A DNA stretch of 64,000 nt from Neobacillus nitrireducens. GTDB taxonomy: Bacteria > Bacillota > Bacilli > Bacillales > Cytobacillaceae. A program made the position numbers and the translations under genes. Numbering within the stretch: the first letter of the stretch is position 1; each line of letters starts with the position of its first letter. The stretch lies in NCBI RefSeq assembly GCF_030915405.1, contig NZ_CP133262.1, positions 186,001-250,000 of the forward strand, in the 5' to 3' direction. Positions 54,541-62,326 of this stretch are shown piece by piece. The notes beneath the pieces are model-generated. The model had not been told where the DNA came from. It saw only the letters and a list, made by a program, of their open reading frames with translations, and did not search any database.

Positions 54541-54741
54541 GGCGGAAATTATTTGAATAAATAGTATTATTAACCTTGCTGAAAAAATATATCCAAAAAA
54601 AGTCATAAAATATTATAATGGTAAATAATACATACTTCTTCAATTAATTTAATGGGTCTCAATCATTAGAAGGGCAATATTTTACTAAAAAAACACAATA
54701 AGGAATCCGTCTATTTATCCTACTTCCTGGAGGAATGCAAA

Positions 54742-56820
54742 ATGAACCAAATTAATAATTTATTAATAAAACGTGACCAAATAGTGGCCAGAATCAAGGA
54801 AATAGAGGAAAGTTGTGAGGGAATTGAAAATGAGAATAACGCCAGAAGAATTAATGAACTAAATCTTCAGAAGGCAAAGCTAACTGCAGAAAAATCCTTG
54901 TTAGCTGGAAAAACACATAATTTAGAAGTTGAAATTAAAAAATTGACTGATGAAATAAAAAGCCTTTCTGGGATTGGGATCAATCGTATTCTAAAAGCAA
55001 TTAAAGAACAGAGATGGTATTTCTTCAAAAATAGGCCCAAGGTTGTAATGGATCGGAAAACAGGGTTACTCTGGGCAAATTTGAATTACTTTGAATATAT
55101 AAAAGAGGAAGGTCAGTTTTATACTGCTTTTCAGGCAAAAGCACTATCGGACAAGCTGTCGCTTGATAATTTCAAAGGCTGGAGGGTTCCTAACCATCTT
55201 GAATTTTGGGATATGATCTCTGACAAATCATTCCCTTTTAGTCAGGGACAAAACTGGAGGATACATAATAAATATAATTGGCTTGTAGAATATCAGAATC
55301 AGATTAAGAGAAAAGATTTAGATGATGCAGGAGCAACAAACGATATTGTATCTGGTGATGGATGCCTACTTCCTTGCAGTTCCTGCTTAGCATCTGAGGA
55401 CTATGCAATCAATGTATCTAAGGAGAACAAAGTTTATTCTGAGACTGAACGTGCGCAATTTACGTTGGACCTTTTTGTTAATAACGGTTTGGAACCAAGT
55501 TTTATTGATGGAGAAATAACACAACTTTTTAAAAGGATATACTTCGAAAAGCCGTCATTGATTGAGGAATTGAATTCCTTTCAAAATGAAATTATGAGCC
55601 TACAAGATGAAGTTTTGTTATCCACTTCTTTTGACTATCTTCAAATACTTTCGAAATACAATATTGAGGGTATTGATACCTCTATTATCAAATACCATGA
55701 GGCCGTCATTTCTGTGATTGATGATTTGATGGATAAGCTTCATTACTACGAGGATGTGAAAAGTGAAATCATCCGTGATTTTAATGTCATCGGCCTGAGG
55801 TTGTCGAGAAAATATGATGCAAATCCTAATCTTACAGATGAGGAAAATGAGCTATTTAAAAGCAGGCAAGCATACTTTAAAAGACATTTCGAGCTTAGTA
55901 TGAACAATACGAATGCTCAACTTTTGGCTATAAAGAAGCAGGCAGAAGAGATCGGAGACCGAATTGAGGAAATTAACAGCGGGATGAATGCCCTAAAGGA
56001 ACTTGCCGCTATAGAAAAAGAAGAGAGAGCTAGCTTTGCCTTCATCACTGAAAATGCGGTTACAATAATTAAAAATGCGCTGAAAAAGATTGAGTACTTT
56101 GAGAAACATAAATCATACGCAACGAACATCATAAGTTACTGGGACGAATGGAATGAAAATTACAAGACCTTCAAAACCAAATTAAGGGATGACCTTAAGG
56201 CTGCATGTGAAGATGGTGGCATAGAAAGTGATACGTATGAAGCTTGGTTTAAGGATTGGCAAAAGAAACGCTTCACGATTGAGGGAAGGTTTTTGCCGCT
56301 AATTGAATACTCTCTGAAAGGAAATCTTACCAATTTTAACGATTATGGACTGACAGAGGTTGATGTAATTGTTGGGCTGCTGGAGGAGTATAGAGAAGGA
56401 ATAGATAGGTTTTATATTGAAGAAAGGAAAGCAATCCATACAAAGTGTTTCTTTTTGGTCGGTGGGGAATTGCAGGAAAAGTTTGAAGTAGAAAGTGAGC
56501 TATACAAGCTTGGATATCAATTCCAAAATGAGCTTAAAAATATTATTTTTGACCTTGAACGGGTAGAGGACCGATTGTTTTTACTGAAATGGGCTGATGG
56601 TTTGCTTGATTTGCAAATCGAAGAAATACTTGATTTTGTTAAAGATAAAGAAATTACGAAAATATCCTTGGACGTCCTTACTGAGTTCGCGGATCTTAAA
56701 CGCAAGAATTTTGATACCTATATCTCGGATATCAAAGCTTACAGCGAAGGGTTACAGAGGCGTGAAAAAGAGTATAACTCACTTGTATTCAAGATGAGAA
56801 AGGAATTGGTTAAACAATGA
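54742..56820 (+). CDS. Coiled-coil protein with DUF1566-like domain (LRAT partner)
   Basis: 692 aa with CTGGAGG in front. Residues 1-75 are a coiled coil. Residues about 95-160 read VVMDRKTGLLWANLNYFEYIKEEGQ and FKGWRVPNHLEFWDMI, the D-x-x-TGLLW...WRxPxxxEF pattern of DUF1566 (Lcl C-terminal, C-type-lectin-like). The remaining ~450 residues are long helices (QLLAIKKQAEEIGDRIEEINSG, LDRFYIEERKAIH-like). Such domains bind ligands. It overlaps the LRAT-like gene by 4 bp (ATGA), so the two are translated together. A two-gene system is inferred; the function is unknown. Confidence 0.65.
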   Translation: MNQINNLLIKRDQIVARIKEIEESCEGIENENNARRINELNLQKAKLTAEKSLLAGKTHNLEVEIKKLTDEIKSLSGIGINRILKAIKEQRWYFFKNRPKVVMDRKTGLLWANLNYFEYIKEEGQFYTAFQAKALSDKLSLDNFKGWRVPNHLEFWDMISDKSFPFSQGQNWRIHNKYNWLVEYQNQIKRKDLDDAGATNDIVSGDGCLLPCSSCLASEDYAINVSKENKVYSETERAQFTLDLFVNNGLEPSFIDGEITQLFKRIYFEKPSLIEELNSFQNEIMSLQDEVLLSTSFDYLQILSKYNIEGIDTSIIKYHEAVISVIDDLMDKLHYYEDVKSEIIRDFNVIGLRLSRKYDANPNLTDEENELFKSRQAYFKRHFELSMNNTNAQLLAIKKQAEEIGDRIEEINSGMNALKELAAIEKEERASFAFITENAVTIIKNALKKIEYFEKHKSYATNIISYWDEWNENYKTFKTKLRDDLKAACEDGGIESDTYEAWFKDWQKKRFTIEGRFLPLIEYSLKGNLTNFNDYGLTEVDVIVGLLEEYREGIDRFYIEERKAIHTKCFFLVGGELQEKFEVESELYKLGYQFQNELKNIIFDLERVEDRLFLLKWADGLLDLQIEEILDFVKDKEITKISLDVLTEFADLKRKNFDTYISDIKAYSEGLQRREKEYNSLVFKMRKELVKQ

Positions 56821-58073
56821 GTTTCAGCCTTCCTCCAGCCTTTGGGCATCTAAAAGGAACGGAACAAGATGAAATATGGAATTGCACTACCCCCAGGAGG
56901 GCGGACCATATAAGTGTTTCACGAGGAGTGTATAACCATCATGGCATTTATATTTCCGATGGAGAGGTAATCCATTTTACCGGCGATGATGCAGACAATA
57001 TTCTTGATTGGTCGAAAAATGAGGTAATCCAAACGGATCTAGCAGCTTTTTTGCAGGGCGGGACCCTTGAAGTGAGAGAATATACTAAGGAAGAGTTGAT
57101 TGACCTTTATCCTGTTGAACATATAGTCCATTACGCAAGGGCTTGCCTTGGAGACAGGGGTTACAACTTGATTTTTAACAACTGTGAGCATTTTGCCAAT
57201 ATGTGCACTTTAGGGAGGTTTCGCAGTAAACAGGTGGAAAGAGTATTTGACATTTTTACAAGCGGTGAAAAACTACCGATAAAAGGGAGAAAAAATGGTA
57301 TGGGTATTTTTGGAAGATTAGGGGATGCATGGAATGCTTTATGGGGTAACGGGAAAACGGGAACCAGCGGAAGAAGCAGTACAGTCACAACACAAACTTA
57401 CACTTACGAACCGGACAAGGTGAAAATTGCTGAGATTGAGGCGGATATGAAAATTAGGCTGGCCAATAAAGAAAACGAACGCATAGAGCTTATGAAAAAT
57501 GCCCGCCTTGACATCCTGGAATTTGAAGTGAAATCGACCATGGCAATTGAGGAGGCTAAAGCAAGAGGGTTCAATGTCATGGTCCAAACCTTTCTTTCCA
57601 TGCAGGAAAAACTAAAGGAACTTGCTGAGAAAAGGCTTACCCTTATACAAAGCGGATCTATGCAAATTGTGAAGGAAATGGAAACTTTTTATGAAGAACT
57701 TTCCGACCGGGTCAAATCTGATAATGACAAATATAGTATCGATAAATTTCCTATGCTTTTATCATTGCTAGATCAATACGAAGCCGGTACACCTGCCCAT
57801 GAGCTGTATCTTAAAAGGATTCAAGATGATATGGCGCTCCAGGTAAAGCATTACAACTTACAAATCGAATCAATTACTAAACGCCAGGACCAAATGGTAA
57901 ACAGTCTTTTACAGGACAAGGAAACAATCCTTCAGCAAACCGGCCAGATTGCAGCAGGGATTTTGGAAAATATTTCAAAAAATTATAAAGGTCAGTTTGC
58001 ATTAGAAGGCCAAAAACTCACTCAGCCAAAGCTTGAAAACGGTGCCAGGCTTTTAGAAAATACTAAATCTTAA
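56817..58073 (+). CDS. LRAT/NlpC-P60-like protein with helical C-terminus
   Basis: 418 aa. The N-terminal 150 residues show LRAT family marks: DHISVSRGVYNHHGIYISDGEVIHF with the catalytic His, and FNNCEHFANMC with the catalytic Cys in NCEHF. LRAT-type enzymes form acyl-enzymes at this Cys and work on lipid or acyl substrates. The C-terminal ~230 residues form long amphipathic helices (EIEADMKIRLANKENERIEL, EAKARGFNVMVQTFLSMQEKLKEL) that could bind membrane or oligomerise. Translation is coupled to the upstream gene. It may act on membrane lipids as an effector. Confidence 0.78.
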   Translation: MSFSLPPAFGHLKGTEQDEIWNCTTPRRADHISVSRGVYNHHGIYISDGEVIHFTGDDADNILDWSKNEVIQTDLAAFLQGGTLEVREYTKEELIDLYPVEHIVHYARACLGDRGYNLIFNNCEHFANMCTLGRFRSKQVERVFDIFTSGEKLPIKGRKNGMGIFGRLGDAWNALWGNGKTGTSGRSSTVTTQTYTYEPDKVKIAEIEADMKIRLANKENERIELMKNARLDILEFEVKSTMAIEEAKARGFNVMVQTFLSMQEKLKELAEKRLTLIQSGSMQIVKEMETFYEELSDRVKSDNDKYSIDKFPMLLSLLDQYEAGTPAHELYLKRIQDDMALQVKHYNLQIESITKRQDQMVNSLLQDKETILQQTGQIAAGILENISKNYKGQFALEGQKLTQPKLENGARLLENTKS

Positions 58074-58193
58074 ACCAGTGCATAAGATATGGGTATTGGC
58101 TATTATGCAACTATATTATTTCTTATTTTGTAACATGTTATATTTGTATTAATAATTTAATAAGGTCAGAGATAATAATTGGATACCTCTATA

Positions 58194-58600
58194 ATGCATT
58201 TTATTCATATACAATGGGAAGATCCTTTTTCATTATACGATCTTCCTTCATTGATGGATGGAGCAATGGATTATGGTATTTATCAGATCTACGGTAACTT
58301 AGAGTTTACGGTAGTAGAGTTCTATTGTATATAGCCAAGGCTGATTATCAGCTACTTGGTAAAAGAATTTCTCAAGACGATTGGTTTGACACAAACGATT
58401 CGAATAACATAAAAATGTATGTTGGAAGATTGCACGGTCCACAAAATCCACTAGAAGAATCATGGTCTAAAGAAATTGATTTAGCTGAAAGATTATTAAT
58501 TTTTGTTCATAAACCTGCTTATTATTCATATTCTGAAATTGGGGTAACTACTGAGATCTTCTTCCAGAGTTATCTGGTTTTAGGTAGACAAGTATACTAG
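58194..58600 (+). pseudogene. GIY-YIG nuclease-like gene, frameshifted
   Basis: From an ATG: FIHIQWEDPFSLYDLPSLMDG, then GIYQIYGNLEF, and after loss of one T near 58308, YGSRVLLYIAKADYQLLGKRISQDDWFD (in the frame that is open to 58600). GIYQIYG and LLYIAKA are the GIY-YIG signature. The remaining C-terminal part is open. Non-functional, or a sequencing error. Confidence 0.75.
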
Positions 58601-58876
58601 ATAATTTAGATTATTTTACTTAGAGAATGGGAATAGTGCGAGGCTATTATGAGAAGACTCACTGAAATAGAATTAAGTAGGCTTCAATCCCAACAATAAC
58701 CATTGAACACGTAATAATTTTTTTAGTCATTCTGTGCAAATTTATTAGAAATATTTATGTGAAAAAGCGTAAAAAATAAAAAATCTGCAAACCCAGAACA
58801 AAGGGTTTACAGAATGTGTCGGTAACTATAAAAAAATTGTACCTTAAATAAGTGACCTTTATTTTAATTTTTCTTT

Positions 58877-58898
58877 ATTTTGGTAACATTTTGGTCAC
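58877..58898 (+). repeat. Putative integrase arm-binding repeats, right end
   Basis: TTTTGGTAACATTTTGGTCAC: two direct copies, order swapped relative to 2688-2710. It lies 130 bp inside the right attachment repeat. The matching position at both ends supports one integrase-mediated island. Confidence 0.55.
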
Positions 58899-59027
58899 GT
58901 ACAAAAAATAACTAACAATAACAATAAAATACTATACATTTTCATTTGTCTGAAAACCCTTTAGAATAAAGGATTATAAATAACTAATGATGATTAAAAG
59001 AAATTAAAAATACATCCTTCCCACAAA

Positions 59028-59091
59028 CTTCAAAACTGCTTGTGACCTGCGTGCCAGGTCAGGTGGGTTCGATTCCCACGCAGTCCCGCCA
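59028..59091 (+). repeat. Right attachment repeat: 3' part of tRNA-Sec (selC)
   Basis: 64 bp, 62 identical to 2541-2604. The two differences (A/T and T/A) are on opposite sides of the variable-arm stem, so each copy keeps the base pair. Bases 5' of the anticodon loop (CCACAAA) do not fit the rest of the tRNA, so this is also a fragment. It ends the 56-kb island. Confidence 0.88.
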
Positions 59092-59205
59092 AAATAACTC
59101 AATCATATCAAGGGTTTAAGCTGTTTTTTGTATGTGTTTTGTCAACAGTTTAAACTGTGATTTACGAGTGAAAAGTCATCAGTATTTTTTCTGAAAATTA
59201 CAAAG

Positions 59206-59240
59206 TACTAGTGCGAATGATTTAGGGTGTACTAGTGTGT
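59206..59240. repeat. Paired TACTAGTG repeats before the second recombinase
   Basis: GTACTAGTGCG and TGTACTAGTGTG are direct repeats about 26 bp apart, each around palindromic ACTAGT. They lie immediately upstream of the recombinase gene and may be its core or arm site. Inference only. Confidence 0.35.
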
Positions 59241-59241
59241 C

Positions 59242-59277
59242 AAATCCACCAAATTCTGAATGAAAGGTGGATTTTTT
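59242..59277 (+). terminator. Hairpin-T7 overlapping the recombinase ribosome site
   Basis: AATCCACC / GGTGGATT stem followed by seven T, ending 1 bp before the ATG. The AGGTGG of the 3' arm is also the Shine-Dalgarno. Transcripts entering from upstream would terminate, or would hide the ribosome site. Confidence 0.7.
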
Positions 59278-59278
59278 T

Positions 59279-60262
59279 ATGTCTTCAATTAGGAAAACAC
59301 ATAGGAAAGGTTCAAGAAGTGCCCAGAGCATTAACCGTTTTAAACAAACGGAACAAAAGATGACATTGTTTGAAATGTTTGAACGATTTATGGTCTTTAA
59401 ACAAACTGAAGGATTAGCAAAAGCAACAATTCGAGGTTATTATGAACATCTTCATTATCTTAATGATTACCTTGGTGGGGATGTCCCAAACGACATGGTG
59501 ACGGTAGAACTATTTCGAAATTATATCGGTTATATGCTTAATGACCAAGGACTAAAACCAACGACTGTAAATGTGCGTATTCGAACCAATCGAGCCTTTT
59601 TACGCCACGCTTTTCAGGAAGGGTGGATTGAAACCCCTATACACGAAAAATTTAAGCCTATTAAAACCCCTGAGGATGAAATACAGGCTTTCACTCCAGC
59701 CGAGATTAAAGCACTACTCAATCAAATTGACGATTCACGTTTTGTCGGACTTCGTGATAAGGTGATGATTTACGTCTTATTAGATACGATGGTCAGAATT
59801 TCTGAGCTCTTAAAAATGAAAAGATGTAATGTTGATTTAAAAAGTGGCTCAATTAAACTTGAACCCCATGAAACGAAGACAAAGAGAAGCAGGAGTGTGC
59901 CAATCTCTACGAAGACTATCAAATTGCTTGAGGAATATATGAAAGAGTCGGATGATTTTGGTAGTGAATACCTTTTTGTGACATATGATGGTAGAGAAAT
60001 CCTTGATAATACTTGGCGAAGAAGATTAACGGAATTGGGTGAATTGGCAGGTATCACCAATAAAAGAGTATCTCCTCATACCTTCCGACACACTGGGGCA
60101 TTATTTTACATTCTGAATGGAGGAGATCCTTTTTCCCTTCAGAAGATACTTGGTCACTCTGATATGAGTATGGTGCGGAAATATATTCAAATGACGGATT
60201 TGGATGTTAAAAGACAGCATAACTCTTTCTCGCCCTTAAATAGTATTTTCGGAAAAAGATGA
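59279..60262 (+). CDS. Tyrosine recombinase (XerC/D-like) at the start of the next unit
   Basis: 327 aa from an ATG 7 bp after AGGTGG; the frame extends to a GTG at 59267. A core-binding domain (about 25-110: FERFMVFKQTEGLAKATIRGYYEHL) precedes the catalytic domain with Arg in VRISELLKMK, Lys in ETKTKRSRSVPIS, HTFRHTGALFY (HxxR), GHSDMSMV and the Tyr in VRKYIQM. Intact. No arm-binding domain, so closer to Xer or IS-type/Tn554-like recombinases than to the integrase at 2733. It lies right after the tRNA-Sec repeat and before BREX. Confidence 0.9.
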   Translation: MSSIRKTHRKGSRSAQSINRFKQTEQKMTLFEMFERFMVFKQTEGLAKATIRGYYEHLHYLNDYLGGDVPNDMVTVELFRNYIGYMLNDQGLKPTTVNVRIRTNRAFLRHAFQEGWIETPIHEKFKPIKTPEDEIQAFTPAEIKALLNQIDDSRFVGLRDKVMIYVLLDTMVRISELLKMKRCNVDLKSGSIKLEPHETKTKRSRSVPISTKTIKLLEEYMKESDDFGSEYLFVTYDGREILDNTWRRRLTELGELAGITNKRVSPHTFRHTGALFYILNGGDPFSLQKILGHSDMSMVRKYIQMTDLDVKRQHNSFSPLNSIFGKR

Positions 60263-60782
60263 ACGTGCGGTAGTTTATTCCTCTTGGAGTTGCTAAATCA
60301 ATAAGAATACGTATATTAAGGTAGTCTTATTAAGTATCTCCTGACTGAACGCCCATTAAGTCCTAATTTTTATATATTTTCTGAGGGGGAAATAGGGCAG
60401 TTTTTTATTTTTTAATAAAACTTTCGAAGCCCACCTCCTCTTGCAAAAGAAGTTTGGTGATTTTTGGCTGTTTCAATTAGTTATGCCGGGATGGCAAAAT
60501 ACAAATTCTTTCATTATAATTACCAACCTCATAGGAACAAAAGATTCAAGCATATAGGGAAATAATTTATATAGCACTTTACGTCTCAAGATCAGTTGAA
60601 CTCAGAAAAATAGTGTTAACATTGGTTTTATCGGCACTATTCGACAATAATATCTTGATTTCGGCATATCTATGAGGTATTTTATTAGTATATTGTGGAA
60701 ATTATCTAAGAATAAGTGGCGATTTAAGCATGGTCACTTGGAGTAAATGTAATAATTACATATATAAAGAGGTAAAAAAACC
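60263..60782. other. Gene-free stretch before BREX
   Basis: No supported gene. AT-rich, with an A/T-run tract GGGCAGTTTTTTATTTTTT at about 60394, but without a clear stem. The promoter of the BREX operon must lie in the last 100 bp. Confidence 0.4.
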
Positions 60783-60983
60783 ATGGAAGAACGATGGCTT
60801 ACTGTGGAAGACATTTGCAAATATCTCAATGTGAGCAATGAAACTATTTACAAATGGATTGAGCAACGGGAAATGCCAGGCCACCGGGTAGGACGCCGTT
60901 GGATGTTTAAACAAAACGAGGTAGATGAATGGGTTCGCTCTGGTGGTGCAGCGGACACCCCGAAAAGGATGAATAATAATTAA
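60783..60983 (+). CDS. HTH excisionase-family protein leading the BREX operon
   Basis: 66 aa. LTVEDICKYLNVSNETIYKWIEQREMPGHRVGRRWMFKQNEVDEWVRSG (quoted in part) is a complete excisionase/MerR-like DNA-binding domain. The stop overlaps the next start by 1 bp (TAATG), so it is co-translated with brxA. A DNA-binding gene at the head is likely a regulator of the BREX operon. Confidence 0.82.
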   Translation: MEERWLTVEDICKYLNVSNETIYKWIEQREMPGHRVGRRWMFKQNEVDEWVRSGGAADTPKRMNNN

Positions 60984-61783
60984 TGGATGAATTGAATAAC
61001 ACAATAGAACTTGGTGTGTATGATACCGCGATTAACATCATTGGCGGGCTTAGGGATATTACGGTCATTTTCAAGGCGATAGATTCGCATTTCAGTCAAT
61101 CTGATTCACTAGAAGAACTCGTTAATCAGCGAAATGAATTTAATCTGCGTACTGAAAAAAGCCGAACAAGGATTGAACGTGAGGTAAGAAAAGGATTTTT
61201 GCAGTTTAAGAACGAGGATCACCAGGATCTCATTCAGGGGATTTTCAGCGAGCGAGTGCCTCTACAGGACAAGCAGTTGGTTTTGGTTTGGCAGTTTGCT
61301 TTGAATAACAGATTATTCAGAGAAATTACATCGAGGGTTTTTGTGAAAACTTATTACTCTGGACGTACAAGCATCTCAAAAGATGATATTACTGCCTATC
61401 TGAAAGAGTTTCTTCTGCAAAATGAATCACTGCAGATCAGATGGTCAGAAAATACAATTAACACGCTATCGACCAAATACCTTAATTTGATGAGTAAGCT
61501 CGGTTTTCTAAGTCCCAGGAGAGTAAAGTCTTTCAAGCATATACGTCCATCTTCAGAAGCGCAAGTGCTCTTTCTTTACTTTGCAAAATTGTTCTCTCCT
61601 AACGCAAGTAATATCCTGACTAACGAGCTGCTTCCTATCAGCTTTATTTCTTCAGAAGATATTCAGAACCGGCTTAAAAAGCTCTCTTTGAAGGACTTCT
61701 TTAATATGAATTTCAACGGTGTTGCTTTGAACATCGAACTAACCCAAAGTTATAAAGGAGTTTGCGATGTCTTATATAAATGA
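60983..61783 (+). CDS. brxA: BREX protein BrxA (DUF1819)
   Basis: 266 aa. TAINIIGGLRDI...SHFSQSDSLEELVNQRNEFNLRTEKSRTR and RWSENTINTLSTKYLNLMSKLGFL match DUF1819 (BrxA). BrxA is a small DNA-binding-type protein of type 1 BREX. Its stop overlaps brxB by 17 bp. Order BrxA-BrxB-BrxC is canonical. Confidence 0.9.
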   Translation: MDELNNTIELGVYDTAINIIGGLRDITVIFKAIDSHFSQSDSLEELVNQRNEFNLRTEKSRTRIEREVRKGFLQFKNEDHQDLIQGIFSERVPLQDKQLVLVWQFALNNRLFREITSRVFVKTYYSGRTSISKDDITAYLKEFLLQNESLQIRWSENTINTLSTKYLNLMSKLGFLSPRRVKSFKHIRPSSEAQVLFLYFAKLFSPNASNILTNELLPISFISSEDIQNRLKKLSLKDFFNMNFNGVALNIELTQSYKGVCDVLYK

Positions 61784-62315
61784 TCATCAGCAAAAGTTTA
61801 CAGATTTGAAATTCCATATAGAAAACCAAGATCAACTTCGTCGGCAAGCAAATGGCGGGAACAGTATCTTGTTCTCATACCCGCCTGATGAAGAACAGCA
61901 GTATATTGAAAAAGCGAAAGATCTATATGCTGATAAGGCTGTATTTATTGATGTCAGCAAGCTGCTGGTTCAGTTCATTGATGAGGACGGTTGGGAGTCG
62001 TTTAAAGAGTATTATAATGACTTTACGAATACTCCCCACAAAATCTTTTGTTCTAATGATCCTACAACAGATCTGTTTGACCTGATTATTAGCGAAATTG
62101 AAAAAGCCTGTCAGAACAATAAAACTCCGTTTTTAATAAGAACAGGTTGCCTCTTTGGTACGGGAATTGAGAACGTTAACATCATGGAGAATAAGGCAGT
62201 TATGAATCTGCCTCATCCTCTTGTGATATTTTACCCAGCAAAAATTGAGGATGACAACATTTACTTTTTGAACTTCAAACTTGCATCAAAATATCGTTGC
62301 ACGTTGGTGAAATAA
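61767..62315 (+). CDS. brxB: BREX protein BrxB (DUF1788)
   Basis: 182 aa. SILFSYPPDEEQQYIEKAKDLY, PHKIFCSNDPTTDLFDLIISEI, FLIRTGCLFGTG and LPHPLVIFYPAKI are DUF1788 (BrxB) marks. Function not known in detail; required for type 1 BREX. It starts inside brxA and is followed by brxC 11 bp after its stop. Confidence 0.9.
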   Translation: MSYINDHQQKFTDLKFHIENQDQLRRQANGGNSILFSYPPDEEQQYIEKAKDLYADKAVFIDVSKLLVQFIDEDGWESFKEYYNDFTNTPHKIFCSNDPTTDLFDLIISEIEKACQNNKTPFLIRTGCLFGTGIENVNIMENKAVMNLPHPLVIFYPAKIEDDNIYFLNFKLASKYRCTLVK

Positions 62316-62326
62316 GGGGAGCACTC

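Larger units (their letters stand above)
52883..54741. other. 1.9-kb non-coding region with several conserved structures
   Basis: No intact gene. It holds an AATTCCCG...CGGGAATT hairpin (about 53077-53150), a CTAGC-type hairpin (TTCTAGC / GCTAGAA, 53308-53336), the third dso-like element (53503-53560), structured copy B (53590-54010) and a group II intron fragment (54395-54540). The remaining open frames are short and have no ribosome sites. Confidence 0.5.
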
